64,000 nt of DNA from Phytophthora sp. 'mugwort' (taxonomy: Eukaryota; Oomycota; Peronosporomycetes; Peronosporales; Peronosporaceae): the NCBI GenBank assembly GCA_033558025.1, contig JAUCEF010000013.1, positions 5,263,001 through 5,327,000 of the forward strand, read 5' to 3'. Of the stretch, positions 22,732 to 36,091 are shown piece after piece. A program made the position numbers and the translations under genes. Position 1 is the first letter of the stretch. Every line of letters starts with the position of its first letter. The notes under the pieces were generated by a model. It worked only from the letters and a program-made list of their open reading frames with translations. It searched no databases and was not told the DNA's origin.

Positions 22732-23401
22732 AGACACTAACCGCAATTGCACACCAGTCGACGCGCTCAATGCCTGCGTCATTACCCAACACGAACACGC
22801 AAACGACTACACACGAACCCACCACATGCATCGACTTGGACCACAAACGTACACACACGCATTCAATCGCGTACGTTGCTGCAGCGATGTCTGTCCCCGC
22901 CTGCTATCGCCAACATGCAACACCACCGCTATCACGCATACATGCGCACATTCTACTCACGTACGTAGTCGCGCAATACCTTACATTCCATCCTCATACA
23001 CGGCTAGATCGATCGGTCGAATGTCGCCGCCTTCCAGTTGTGCGACGACCTGGAGTGCATCCAACAGGCTGGCAAGATCCGCATCATGTCGGGATGCATA
23101 TTTAGCTGATAGTGCAACTGCCGCCTGTGGTGTGTCATGTGTCCACTGTTGCCTCGCTAGTAATGGTGCCGTTGGACGCTTCTCTTGCTTCCTGTTTGTT
23201 TCGCGATCGTTTCGACGTTGCGACCAGTCAGTCAGAACCTAGTCTGGATACCAACGATCGTAAATTGGCTAGGCGCTAGGAGAGTCCATATGCGGCCAGT
23301 GCGGGCGAGCGTTGTAGTGTTGATGGTAAGATGTGTGGAGGCGTAAAAGGTATGGTGACGTAAATACTGTGTGCATAGTAAAAATCAGTGGACACTGACA
23401 A

Positions 23402-23474
23402 TGGACACTGGGGGTATCGATCCCCCTACCTCCCGCATGCGAAGCGGGCGCTCTACCATTTGAGCTAAGCGCCC
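23402..23474 (-). tRNA. trnA-CGC: tRNA-Ala (CGC), copy 32
   Basis: T5, ccatat +; 5' flank T-A-C-G; 736 bp to copy 33. Confidence 0.97.
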
Positions 23475-24137
23475 AGACACTAACCGCAATTGCACACCAG
23501 TCGACGCGCTCAGTGCCTGCGTCATTACCCAACACGAACACGCAAACGACTACACACGAACCCACCACATGCATCGACTTGGACCACAAACGTACACACA
23601 CGCATTCAATCGCGTACGTTGCTGCAGCGATGTCTGTCCCCGCCTGCTATCGCCAACATGCAACACCACCGCTATCACGCATACATGCGCACATTCTACT
23701 CACGTACGTAGTCGCGCAATACCTTACATTCCATCCTCATACACGGCTAGATCGATCGGTCGAATGTCGCCGCCTTCCAGTTGTGCGACGACCTGGAGTG
23801 CATCCAACAGGCTGGCAAGATCCGCATCATGTCGGGATGCATATTTAGCTGATAGTGCAACTGCCGCCTGTGGTGTGTCATGTGTCCACTGTTGCCTCGC
23901 TAGTAATGGTGCCGTTGGACGCTTCTCTTGCTTCCTGTTTGTTTCGCGATCGTTTCGACGTTGCGACCAGTCAGTCAGAACCTAGTCTGGATACCAACGA
24001 TCGTAAATTGGCTAGGCGCTAGGAGAGTGCGGCCAGTGCGGGCGAGCGTTGTAGTGTTGATGGTAAGATGTGTGGAGGCGTAAAAGGTATGGTGACGTAA
24101 ATACTGTGTGCATAGTAAAATCAGTGGACACTGACAA

Positions 24138-24210
24138 TGGACACTGGGGGTATCGATCCCCCTACCTCCCGCATGCGAAGCGGGCGCTCTACCATTTGAG
24201 CTAAGCGCCC
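24138..24210 (-). tRNA. trnA-CGC: tRNA-Ala (CGC), copy 33
   Basis: T4, ccatat -; 5' flank T-A-C-A; 736 bp to copy 34. Last spacer in the window that lacks ccatcc. Confidence 0.97.
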
Positions 24211-24873
24211 AGACACTAACCGCAATTGCACACCAGTCGACGCGCTCAATGCCTGCGTCATTACCCAACACGAACACGCAAACGACTACACACGAACCCA
24301 CCACATGCATCGACTTGGACCACAAACGTACACACACGCATTCAATCGCGTACGTTGCTGCAGCGATGTCTGTCCCCGCCTGCTATCGCCAACATGCAAC
24401 ACCACCGCTATCACGCATACATGCGCACATTCTACTCACGTACGTAGTCGCGCAATACCTTACATTTCATACACGGCTAGATCGATCGGTCGAATGTCGC
24501 CGCCTTCCAGTTGTGCGACGACCTGGAGTGCATCCAACAGGCTGGCAAGATCCGCATCATGTCGGGATGCATATTTAGCTGATAGTGCAACTGCCGCCTG
24601 TGGTGTGTCATGTGTCCACTGTTGCCTCGCTAGTAATGGTGCCGTTGGACGCTTCTCTTGCTTCCTGTTTGTTTCGCGATCGTTTCGACGTTGCGACCAG
24701 TCAGTCAGAACCTAGTCTGGACACCAACGATCGTAAATTGGCTAGGCGCTAGGAGAGTCCATATGCGGCCAGTGCGGGCGAGCGTTGTAGTGTTGATGGT
24801 AAGATGTGTGGAGGCGTAAAAGGTATGGTGACGTAAATACTGTGTGCATAGTAAAATCAGTGGACACTGACAA

Positions 24874-24946
24874 TGGACACTGGGGGTATCGATCCCCCTA
24901 CCTCCCGCATGCGAAGCGGGCGCTCTACCATTTGAGCTAAGCGCCC
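24874..24946 (-). tRNA. trnA-CGC: tRNA-Ala (CGC), copy 34
   Basis: T4 with ccatat +; 5' flank T-A-C-G; 743 bp to copy 35, the first of 24 consecutive 743-bp spacings. Confidence 0.97.
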
Positions 24947-25616
24947 AGACACTAACCGCAATTGCACACCAGTCGACGCGCTCAGTGCCTGCGTCATTAC
25001 CCAACACGAACACGCAAACGACTACACACGAACCCACCACATGCATCGACTTGGACCACAAACGTACACACACGCATTCAATCGCGTACGTTGCTGCAGC
25101 GATGTCTGTCCCCGCCTGCTATCGCCAACATGCAACACCACCGCTATCACGCATACATGCGCACATTCTACTCACGTACGTAGTCGCGCAATACCTTACA
25201 TTCCATCCTCATACACGGCTAGATCGATCGGTCGAATGTCGCCGCCTTCCAGTTGTGCGACGACCTGGAGTGCATCCAACAGGCTGGCAAGATCCGCATC
25301 ATGTCGGGATGCATATTTAGCTGATAGTGCAACTGCCGCCTGTGGTGTGTCATGTGTCCACTGTTGCCTCGCTAGTAATGGTGCCGTTGGACGCTTCTCT
25401 TGCTTCCTGTTTGTTTCGCGATCGTTTCGACGTTGCGACCAGTCAGTCAGAACCTAGTCTGGACACCAACGATCGTAAATTGGCTAGGCGCTAGGAGAGT
25501 CCATATGCGGCCAGTGCGGGCGAGCGTTGTAGTGTTGATGGTAAGATGTGTGGAGGCGTAAAAGGTATGGTGACGTAAATACTGTGTGCATAGTAAAAAT
25601 CAGTGGACACTGACAA

Positions 25617-25689
25617 TGGACACTGGGGGTATCGATCCCCCTACCTCCCGCATGCGAAGCGGGCGCTCTACCATTTGAGCTAAGCGCCC
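25617..25689 (-). tRNA. trnA-CGC: tRNA-Ala (CGC), copy 35
   Basis: T5, ccatat +; 5' flank C-A-C-A; 743 bp to copy 36. Confidence 0.97.
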
Positions 25690-26359
25690 AGACACTAACC
25701 GCAATCGCACACCAGTCGACGCGCTCAATGCCTGCGTCATTACCCAACACGAACACGCAAACGACTACACACGAACCCACCACATGCATCGACTTGGACC
25801 ACAAACGTACACACACGCATTCAATCGCGTACGTTGCTGCAGCGATGTCTGTCCCCGCCTGCTATCGCCAACATGCAACACCACCGCTATCACGCATACA
25901 TGCGCACATTCTACTCACGTACGTAGTCGCGCAATACCTTACATTCCATCCTCATACACGGCTAGATCGATCGGTCGAATGTCGCCGCCTTCCAGTTGTG
26001 CGACGACCTGGAGTGCATCCAACAGGCTGGCAAGATCCGCATCATGTCGGGATGCATATTTAGCTGATAGTGCAACTGCCGCCTGTGGTGTGTCATGTGT
26101 CCACTGTTGCCTCGCTAGTAATGGTGCCGTTGGACGCTTCTCTTGCTTCCTGTTTGTTTCGCGATCGTTTCGACGTTGCGACCAGTCAGTCAGAACCTAG
26201 TCTGGACACCAACGATCGTAAATTGGCTAGGCGCTAGGAGAGTCCATATGCGGCCAGTGCGGGCGAGCGTTGTAGTGTTGATGGTAAGATGTGTGGAGGC
26301 GTAAAAGGTATGGTGACGTAAATACTGTGTGCATAGTAAAAATCAGTGGACACTGACAA

Positions 26360-26432
26360 TGGACACTGGGGGTATCGATCCCCCTACCTCCCGCATGCGA
26401 AGCGGGCGCTCTACCATTTGAGCTAAGCGCCC
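26360..26432 (-). tRNA. trnA-CGC: tRNA-Ala (CGC), copy 36
   Basis: T5, ccatat +; 5' flank C-A-C-A; 743 bp to copy 37. Confidence 0.97.
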
Positions 26433-27102
26433 AGACACTAACCGCAATCGCACACCAGTCGACGCGCTCAATGCCTGCGTCATTACCCAACACGAACACG
26501 CAAACGACTACACACGAACCCACCACATGCATCGACTTGGACCACAAACGTACACACACGCATTCAATCGCGTACGTTGCTGCAGCGATGTCTGTCCCCG
26601 CCTGCTATCGCCAACATGCAACACCACCGCTATCACGCATACATGCGCACATTCTACTCACGTACGTAGTCGCGCAATACCTTACATTCCATCCTCATAC
26701 ACGGCTAGATCGATCGGTCGAATGTCGCCGCCTTCCAGTTGTGCGACGACCTGGAGTGCATCCAACAGGCTGGCAAGATCCGCATCATGTCGGGATGCAT
26801 ATTTAGCTGATAGTGCAACTGCCGCCTGTGGTGTGTCATGTGTCCACTGTTGCCTCGCTAGTAATGGTGCCGTTGGACGCTTCTCTTGCTTCCTGTTTGT
26901 TTCGCGATCGTTTCGACGTTGCGACCAGTCAGTCAGAACCTAGTCTGGACACCAACGATCGTAAATTGGCTAGGCGCTAGGAGAGTCCATATGCGGCCAG
27001 TGCGGGCGAGCGTTGTAGTGTTGATGGTAAGATGTGTGGAGGCGTAAAAGGTATGGTGACGTAAATACTGTGTGCATAGTAAAAATCAGTGGACACTGAC
27101 AA

Positions 27103-27175
27103 TGGACACTGGGGGTATCGATCCCCCTACCTCCCGCATGCGAAGCGGGCGCTCTACCATTTGAGCTAAGCGCCC
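27103..27175 (-). tRNA. trnA-CGC: tRNA-Ala (CGC), copy 37
   Basis: T5, ccatat +; 5' flank C-A-C-A; 743 bp to copy 38. Confidence 0.97.
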
Positions 27176-27845
27176 AGACACTAACCGCAATCGCACACCA
27201 GTCGACGCGCTCAATGCCTGCGTCATTACCCAACACGAACACGCAAACGACTACACACGAACCCACCACATGCATCGACTTGGACCACAAACGTACACAC
27301 ACGCATTCAATCGCGTACGTTGCTGCAGCGATGTCTGTCCCCGCCTGCTATCGCCAACATGCAACACCACCGCTATCACGCATACATGCGCACATTCTAC
27401 TCACGTACGTAGTCGCGCAATACCTTACATTCCATCCTCATACACGGCTAGATCGATCGGTCGAATGTCGCCGCCTTCCAGTTGTGCGACGACCTGGAGT
27501 GCATCCAACAGGCTGGCAAGATCCGCATCATGTCGGGATGCATATTTAGCTGATAGTGCAACTGCCGCCTGTGGTGTGTCATGTGTCCACTGTTGCCTCG
27601 CTAGTAATGGTGCCGTTGGACGCTTCTCTTGCTTCCTGTTTGTTTCGCGATCGTTTCGACGTTGCGACCAGTCAGTCAGAACCTAGTCTGGACACCAACG
27701 ATCGTAAATTGGCTAGGCGCTAGGAGAGTCCATATGCGGCCAGTGCGGGCGAGCGTTGTAGTGTTGATGGTAAGATGTGTGGAGGCGTAAAAGGTATGGT
27801 GACGTAAATACTGTGTGCATAGTAAAAATCAGTGGACACTGACAA

Positions 27846-27918
27846 TGGACACTGGGGGTATCGATCCCCCTACCTCCCGCATGCGAAGCGGGCGCTCTAC
27901 CATTTGAGCTAAGCGCCC
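27846..27918 (-). tRNA. trnA-CGC: tRNA-Ala (CGC), copy 38
   Basis: T5, ccatat +; 5' flank C-A-C-A; 743 bp to copy 39. Confidence 0.97.
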
Positions 27919-28588
27919 AGACACTAACCGCAATCGCACACCAGTCGACGCGCTCAATGCCTGCGTCATTACCCAACACGAACACGCAAACGACTACACA
28001 CGAACCCACCACATGCATCGACTTGGACCACAAACGTACACACACGCATTCAATCGCGTACGTTGCTGCAGCGATGTCTGTCCCCGCCTGCTATCGCCAA
28101 CATGCAACACCACCGCTATCACGCATACATGCGCACATTCTACTCACGTACGTAGTCGCGCAATACCTTACATTCCATCCTCATACACGGCTAGATCGAT
28201 CGGTCGAATGTCGCCGCCTTCCAGTTGTGCGACGACCTGGAGTGCATCCAACAGGCTGGCAAGATCCGCATCATGTCGGGATGCATATTTAGCTGATAGT
28301 GCAACTGCCGCCTGTGGTGTGTCATGTGTCCACTGTTGCCTCGCTAGTAATGGTGCCGTTGGACGCTTCTCTTGCTTCCTGTTTGTTTCGCGATCGTTTC
28401 GACGTTGCGACCAGTCAGTCAGAACCTAGTCTGGACACCAACGATCGTAAATTGGCTAGGCGCTAGGAGAGTCCATATGCGGCCAGTGCGGGCGAGCGTT
28501 GTAGTGTTGATGGTAAGATGTGTGGAGGCGTAAAAGGTATGGTGACGTAAATACTGTGTGCATAGTAAAAATCAGTGGACACTGACAA

Positions 28589-28661
28589 TGGACACTGGGG
28601 GTATCGATCCCCCTACCTCCCGCATGCGAAGCGGGCGCTCTACCATTTGAGCTAAGCGCCC
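28589..28661 (-). tRNA. trnA-CGC: tRNA-Ala (CGC), copy 39
   Basis: T5, ccatat +; 5' flank T-A-C-A, first of three adjacent copies with T at -17; 743 bp to copy 40. Confidence 0.97.
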
Positions 28662-29331
28662 AGACACTAACCGCAATTGCACACCAGTCGACGCGCTCAA
28701 TGCCTGCGTCATTACCCAACACGAACACGCAAACGACTACACACGAACCCACCACATGCATCGACTTGGACCACAAACGTACACACACGCATTCAATCGC
28801 GTACGTTGCTGCAGCGATGTCTGTCCCCGCCTGCTATCGCCAACATGCAACACCACCGCTATCACGCATACATGCGCACATTCTACTCACGTACGTAGTC
28901 GCGCAATACCTTACATTCCATCCTCATACACGGCTAGATCGATCGGTCGAATGTCGCCGCCTTCCAGTTGTGCGACGACCTGGAGTGCATCCAACAGGCT
29001 GGCAAGATCCGCATCATGTCGGGATGCATATTTAGCTGATAGTGCAACTGCCGCCTGTGGTGTGTCATGTGTCCACTGTTGCCTCGCTAGTAATGGTGCC
29101 GTTGGACGCTTCTCTTGCTTCCTGTTTGTTTCGCGATCGTTTCGACGTTGCGACCAGTCAGTCAGAACCTAGTCTGGACACCAACGATCGTAAATTGGCT
29201 AGGCGCTAGGAGAGTCCATATGCGGCCAGTGCGGGCGAGCGTTGTAGTGTTGATGGTAAGATGTGTGGAGGCGTAAAAGGTATGGTGACGTAAATACTGT
29301 GTGCATAGTAAAAATCAGTGGACACTGACAA

Positions 29332-29404
29332 TGGACACTGGGGGTATCGATCCCCCTACCTCCCGCATGCGAAGCGGGCGCTCTACCATTTGAGCTAAGC
29401 GCCC
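29332..29404 (-). tRNA. trnA-CGC: tRNA-Ala (CGC), copy 40
   Basis: T5, ccatat +; 5' flank T-A-C-A; 743 bp to copy 41. Confidence 0.97.
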
Positions 29405-30074
29405 AGACACTAACCGCAATTGCACACCAGTCGACGCGCTCAATGCCTGCGTCATTACCCAACACGAACACGCAAACGACTACACACGAACCCACCACAT
29501 GCATCGACTTGGACCACAAACGTACACACACGCATTCAATCGCGTACGTTGCTGCAGCGATGTCTGTCCCCGCCTGCTATCGCCAACATGCAACACCACC
29601 GCTATCACGCATACATGCGCACATTCTACTCACGTACGTAGTCGCGCAATACCTTACATTCCATCCTCATACACGGCTAGATCGATCGGTCGAATGTCGC
29701 CGCCTTCCAGTTGTGCGACGACCTGGAGTGCATCCAACAGGCTGGCAAGATCCGCATCATGTCGGGATGCATATTTAGCTGATAGTGCAACTGCCGCCTG
29801 TGGTGTGTCATGTGTCCACTGTTGCCTCGCTAGTAATGGTGCCGTTGGACGCTTCTCTTGCTTCCTGTTTGTTTCGCGATCGTTTCGACGTTGCGACCAG
29901 TCAGTCAGAACCTAGTCTGGACACCAACGATCGTAAATTGGCTAGGCGCTAGGAGAGTCCATATGCGGCCAGTGCGGGCGAGCGTTGTAGTGTTGATGGT
30001 AAGATGTGTGGAGGCGTAAAAGGTATGGTGACGTAAATACTGTGTGCATAGTAAAAATCAGTGGACACTGACAA

Positions 30075-30147
30075 TGGACACTGGGGGTATCGATCCCCCT
30101 ACCTCCCGCATGCGAAGCGGGCGCTCTACCATTTGAGCTAAGCGCCC
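30075..30147 (-). tRNA. trnA-CGC: tRNA-Ala (CGC), copy 41
   Basis: T5, ccatat +; 5' flank T-A-C-A, last of the three-copy run; 743 bp to copy 42. Confidence 0.97.
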
Positions 30148-30817
30148 AGACACTAACCGCAATTGCACACCAGTCGACGCGCTCAATGCCTGCGTCATTA
30201 CCCAACACGAACACGCAAACGACTACACACGAACCCACCACATGCATCGACTTGGACCACAAACGTACACACACGCATTCAATCGCGTACGTTGCTGCAG
30301 CGATGTCTGTCCCCGCCTGCTATCGCCAACATGCAACACCACCGCTATCACGCATACATGCGCACATTCTACTCACGTACGTAGTCGCGCAATACCTTAC
30401 ATTCCATCCTCATACACGGCTAGATCGATCGGTCGAATGTCGCCGCCTTCCAGTTGTGCGACGACCTGGAGTGCATCCAACAGGCTGGCAAGATCCGCAT
30501 CATGTCGGGATGCATATTTAGCTGATAGTGCAACTGCCGCCTGTGGTGTGTCATGTGTCCACTGTTGCCTCGCTAGTAATGGTGCCGTTGGACGCTTCTC
30601 TTGCTTCCTGTTTGTTTCGCGATCGTTTCGACGTTGCGACCAGTCAGTCAGAACCTAGTCTGGACACCAACGATCGTAAATTGGCTAGGCGCTAGGAGAG
30701 TCCATATGCGGCCAGTGCGGGCGAGCGTTGTAGTGTTGATGGTAAGATGTGTGGAGGCGTAAAAGGTATGGTGACGTAAATACTGTGTGCATAGTAAAAA
30801 TCAGTGGACACTGACAA

Positions 30818-30890
30818 TGGACACTGGGGGTATCGATCCCCCTACCTCCCGCATGCGAAGCGGGCGCTCTACCATTTGAGCTAAGCGCCC
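30818..30890 (-). tRNA. trnA-CGC: tRNA-Ala (CGC), copy 42
   Basis: T5, ccatat +; 5' flank C-A-C-A; 743 bp to copy 43. First of 14 copies alike at all tracked sites. Confidence 0.97.
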
Positions 30891-31560
30891 AGACACTAAC
30901 CGCAATCGCACACCAGTCGACGCGCTCAATGCCTGCGTCATTACCCAACACGAACACGCAAACGACTACACACGAACCCACCACATGCATCGACTTGGAC
31001 CACAAACGTACACACACGCATTCAATCGCGTACGTTGCTGCAGCGATGTCTGTCCCCGCCTGCTATCGCCAACATGCAACACCACCGCTATCACGCATAC
31101 ATGCGCACATTCTACTCACGTACGTAGTCGCGCAATACCTTACATTCCATCCTCATACACGGCTAGATCGATCGGTCGAATGTCGCCGCCTTCCAGTTGT
31201 GCGACGACCTGGAGTGCATCCAACAGGCTGGCAAGATCCGCATCATGTCGGGATGCATATTTAGCTGATAGTGCAACTGCCGCCTGTGGTGTGTCATGTG
31301 TCCACTGTTGCCTCGCTAGTAATGGTGCCGTTGGACGCTTCTCTTGCTTCCTGTTTGTTTCGCGATCGTTTCGACGTTGCGACCAGTCAGTCAGAACCTA
31401 GTCTGGACACCAACGATCGTAAATTGGCTAGGCGCTAGGAGAGTCCATATGCGGCCAGTGCGGGCGAGCGTTGTAGTGTTGATGGTAAGATGTGTGGAGG
31501 CGTAAAAGGTATGGTGACGTAAATACTGTGTGCATAGTAAAAATCAGTGGACACTGACAA

Positions 31561-31633
31561 TGGACACTGGGGGTATCGATCCCCCTACCTCCCGCATGCG
31601 AAGCGGGCGCTCTACCATTTGAGCTAAGCGCCC
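31561..31633 (-). tRNA. trnA-CGC: tRNA-Ala (CGC), copy 43
   Basis: T5, ccatat +; 5' flank C-A-C-A; 743 bp to copy 44. Confidence 0.97.
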
Positions 31634-32303
31634 AGACACTAACCGCAATCGCACACCAGTCGACGCGCTCAATGCCTGCGTCATTACCCAACACGAACAC
31701 GCAAACGACTACACACGAACCCACCACATGCATCGACTTGGACCACAAACGTACACACACGCATTCAATCGCGTACGTTGCTGCAGCGATGTCTGTCCCC
31801 GCCTGCTATCGCCAACATGCAACACCACCGCTATCACGCATACATGCGCACATTCTACTCACGTACGTAGTCGCGCAATACCTTACATTCCATCCTCATA
31901 CACGGCTAGATCGATCGGTCGAATGTCGCCGCCTTCCAGTTGTGCGACGACCTGGAGTGCATCCAACAGGCTGGCAAGATCCGCATCATGTCGGGATGCA
32001 TATTTAGCTGATAGTGCAACTGCCGCCTGTGGTGTGTCATGTGTCCACTGTTGCCTCGCTAGTAATGGTGCCGTTGGACGCTTCTCTTGCTTCCTGTTTG
32101 TTTCGCGATCGTTTCGACGTTGCGACCAGTCAGTCAGAACCTAGTCTGGACACCAACGATCGTAAATTGGCTAGGCGCTAGGAGAGTCCATATGCGGCCA
32201 GTGCGGGCGAGCGTTGTAGTGTTGATGGTAAGATGTGTGGAGGCGTAAAAGGTATGGTGACGTAAATACTGTGTGCATAGTAAAAATCAGTGGACACTGA
32301 CAA

Positions 32304-32376
32304 TGGACACTGGGGGTATCGATCCCCCTACCTCCCGCATGCGAAGCGGGCGCTCTACCATTTGAGCTAAGCGCCC
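32304..32376 (-). tRNA. trnA-CGC: tRNA-Ala (CGC), copy 44
   Basis: T5, ccatat +; 5' flank C-A-C-A; 743 bp to copy 45. Confidence 0.97.
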
Positions 32377-33046
32377 AGACACTAACCGCAATCGCACACC
32401 AGTCGACGCGCTCAATGCCTGCGTCATTACCCAACACGAACACGCAAACGACTACACACGAACCCACCACATGCATCGACTTGGACCACAAACGTACACA
32501 CACGCATTCAATCGCGTACGTTGCTGCAGCGATGTCTGTCCCCGCCTGCTATCGCCAACATGCAACACCACCGCTATCACGCATACATGCGCACATTCTA
32601 CTCACGTACGTAGTCGCGCAATACCTTACATTCCATCCTCATACACGGCTAGATCGATCGGTCGAATGTCGCCGCCTTCCAGTTGTGCGACGACCTGGAG
32701 TGCATCCAACAGGCTGGCAAGATCCGCATCATGTCGGGATGCATATTTAGCTGATAGTGCAACTGCCGCCTGTGGTGTGTCATGTGTCCACTGTTGCCTC
32801 GCTAGTAATGGTGCCGTTGGACGCTTCTCTTGCTTCCTGTTTGTTTCGCGATCGTTTCGACGTTGCGACCAGTCAGTCAGAACCTAGTCTGGACACCAAC
32901 GATCGTAAATTGGCTAGGCGCTAGGAGAGTCCATATGCGGCCAGTGCGGGCGAGCGTTGTAGTGTTGATGGTAAGATGTGTGGAGGCGTAAAAGGTATGG
33001 TGACGTAAATACTGTGTGCATAGTAAAAATCAGTGGACACTGACAA

Positions 33047-33119
33047 TGGACACTGGGGGTATCGATCCCCCTACCTCCCGCATGCGAAGCGGGCGCTCTA
33101 CCATTTGAGCTAAGCGCCC
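33047..33119 (-). tRNA. trnA-CGC: tRNA-Ala (CGC), copy 45
   Basis: T5, ccatat +; 5' flank C-A-C-A; 743 bp to copy 46. Confidence 0.97.
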
Positions 33120-33789
33120 AGACACTAACCGCAATCGCACACCAGTCGACGCGCTCAATGCCTGCGTCATTACCCAACACGAACACGCAAACGACTACAC
33201 ACGAACCCACCACATGCATCGACTTGGACCACAAACGTACACACACGCATTCAATCGCGTACGTTGCTGCAGCGATGTCTGTCCCCGCCTGCTATCGCCA
33301 ACATGCAACACCACCGCTATCACGCATACATGCGCACATTCTACTCACGTACGTAGTCGCGCAATACCTTACATTCCATCCTCATACACGGCTAGATCGA
33401 TCGGTCGAATGTCGCCGCCTTCCAGTTGTGCGACGACCTGGAGTGCATCCAACAGGCTGGCAAGATCCGCATCATGTCGGGATGCATATTTAGCTGATAG
33501 TGCAACTGCCGCCTGTGGTGTGTCATGTGTCCACTGTTGCCTCGCTAGTAATGGTGCCGTTGGACGCTTCTCTTGCTTCCTGTTTGTTTCGCGATCGTTT
33601 CGACGTTGCGACCAGTCAGTCAGAACCTAGTCTGGACACCAACGATCGTAAATTGGCTAGGCGCTAGGAGAGTCCATATGCGGCCAGTGCGGGCGAGCGT
33701 TGTAGTGTTGATGGTAAGATGTGTGGAGGCGTAAAAGGTATGGTGACGTAAATACTGTGTGCATAGTAAAAATCAGTGGACACTGACAA

Positions 33790-33862
33790 TGGACACTGGG
33801 GGTATCGATCCCCCTACCTCCCGCATGCGAAGCGGGCGCTCTACCATTTGAGCTAAGCGCCC
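33790..33862 (-). tRNA. trnA-CGC: tRNA-Ala (CGC), copy 46
   Basis: T5, ccatat +; 5' flank C-A-C-A; 743 bp to copy 47. Confidence 0.97.
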
Positions 33863-34532
33863 AGACACTAACCGCAATCGCACACCAGTCGACGCGCTCA
33901 ATGCCTGCGTCATTACCCAACACGAACACGCAAACGACTACACACGAACCCACCACATGCATCGACTTGGACCACAAACGTACACACACGCATTCAATCG
34001 CGTACGTTGCTGCAGCGATGTCTGTCCCCGCCTGCTATCGCCAACATGCAACACCACCGCTATCACGCATACATGCGCACATTCTACTCACGTACGTAGT
34101 CGCGCAATACCTTACATTCCATCCTCATACACGGCTAGATCGATCGGTCGAATGTCGCCGCCTTCCAGTTGTGCGACGACCTGGAGTGCATCCAACAGGC
34201 TGGCAAGATCCGCATCATGTCGGGATGCATATTTAGCTGATAGTGCAACTGCCGCCTGTGGTGTGTCATGTGTCCACTGTTGCCTCGCTAGTAATGGTGC
34301 CGTTGGACGCTTCTCTTGCTTCCTGTTTGTTTCGCGATCGTTTCGACGTTGCGACCAGTCAGTCAGAACCTAGTCTGGACACCAACGATCGTAAATTGGC
34401 TAGGCGCTAGGAGAGTCCATATGCGGCCAGTGCGGGCGAGCGTTGTAGTGTTGATGGTAAGATGTGTGGAGGCGTAAAAGGTATGGTGACGTAAATACTG
34501 TGTGCATAGTAAAAATCAGTGGACACTGACAA

Positions 34533-34605
34533 TGGACACTGGGGGTATCGATCCCCCTACCTCCCGCATGCGAAGCGGGCGCTCTACCATTTGAGCTAAG
34601 CGCCC
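34533..34605 (-). tRNA. trnA-CGC: tRNA-Ala (CGC), copy 47
   Basis: T5, ccatat +; 5' flank C-A-C-A; 743 bp to copy 48. Confidence 0.97.
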
Positions 34606-35275
34606 AGACACTAACCGCAATCGCACACCAGTCGACGCGCTCAATGCCTGCGTCATTACCCAACACGAACACGCAAACGACTACACACGAACCCACCACA
34701 TGCATCGACTTGGACCACAAACGTACACACACGCATTCAATCGCGTACGTTGCTGCAGCGATGTCTGTCCCCGCCTGCTATCGCCAACATGCAACACCAC
34801 CGCTATCACGCATACATGCGCACATTCTACTCACGTACGTAGTCGCGCAATACCTTACATTCCATCCTCATACACGGCTAGATCGATCGGTCGAATGTCG
34901 CCGCCTTCCAGTTGTGCGACGACCTGGAGTGCATCCAACAGGCTGGCAAGATCCGCATCATGTCGGGATGCATATTTAGCTGATAGTGCAACTGCCGCCT
35001 GTGGTGTGTCATGTGTCCACTGTTGCCTCGCTAGTAATGGTGCCGTTGGACGCTTCTCTTGCTTCCTGTTTGTTTCGCGATCGTTTCGACGTTGCGACCA
35101 GTCAGTCAGAACCTAGTCTGGACACCAACGATCGTAAATTGGCTAGGCGCTAGGAGAGTCCATATGCGGCCAGTGCGGGCGAGCGTTGTAGTGTTGATGG
35201 TAAGATGTGTGGAGGCGTAAAAGGTATGGTGACGTAAATACTGTGTGCATAGTAAAAATCAGTGGACACTGACAA

Positions 35276-35348
35276 TGGACACTGGGGGTATCGATCCCCC
35301 TACCTCCCGCATGCGAAGCGGGCGCTCTACCATTTGAGCTAAGCGCCC
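35276..35348 (-). tRNA. trnA-CGC: tRNA-Ala (CGC), copy 48
   Basis: T5, ccatat +; 5' flank C-A-C-A; 743 bp to copy 49. Confidence 0.97.
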
Positions 35349-36018
35349 AGACACTAACCGCAATCGCACACCAGTCGACGCGCTCAATGCCTGCGTCATT
35401 ACCCAACACGAACACGCAAACGACTACACACGAACCCACCACATGCATCGACTTGGACCACAAACGTACACACACGCATTCAATCGCGTACGTTGCTGCA
35501 GCGATGTCTGTCCCCGCCTGCTATCGCCAACATGCAACACCACCGCTATCACGCATACATGCGCACATTCTACTCACGTACGTAGTCGCGCAATACCTTA
35601 CATTCCATCCTCATACACGGCTAGATCGATCGGTCGAATGTCGCCGCCTTCCAGTTGTGCGACGACCTGGAGTGCATCCAACAGGCTGGCAAGATCCGCA
35701 TCATGTCGGGATGCATATTTAGCTGATAGTGCAACTGCCGCCTGTGGTGTGTCATGTGTCCACTGTTGCCTCGCTAGTAATGGTGCCGTTGGACGCTTCT
35801 CTTGCTTCCTGTTTGTTTCGCGATCGTTTCGACGTTGCGACCAGTCAGTCAGAACCTAGTCTGGACACCAACGATCGTAAATTGGCTAGGCGCTAGGAGA
35901 GTCCATATGCGGCCAGTGCGGGCGAGCGTTGTAGTGTTGATGGTAAGATGTGTGGAGGCGTAAAAGGTATGGTGACGTAAATACTGTGTGCATAGTAAAA
36001 ATCAGTGGACACTGACAA

Positions 36019-36091
36019 TGGACACTGGGGGTATCGATCCCCCTACCTCCCGCATGCGAAGCGGGCGCTCTACCATTTGAGCTAAGCGCCC
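36019..36091 (-). tRNA. trnA-CGC: tRNA-Ala (CGC), copy 49
   Basis: T5, ccatat +; 5' flank C-A-C-A; 743 bp to copy 50. Confidence 0.97.

Larger units (their letters stand above)
21029..25463. repeat. Segmental block, second copy (partner 13,646-18,080)
   Basis: This is the 7,383-bp-displaced counterpart of the block carrying copies 19-24, here copies 29-34. I found no tracked marker that differs inside the block. Confidence 0.85.
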
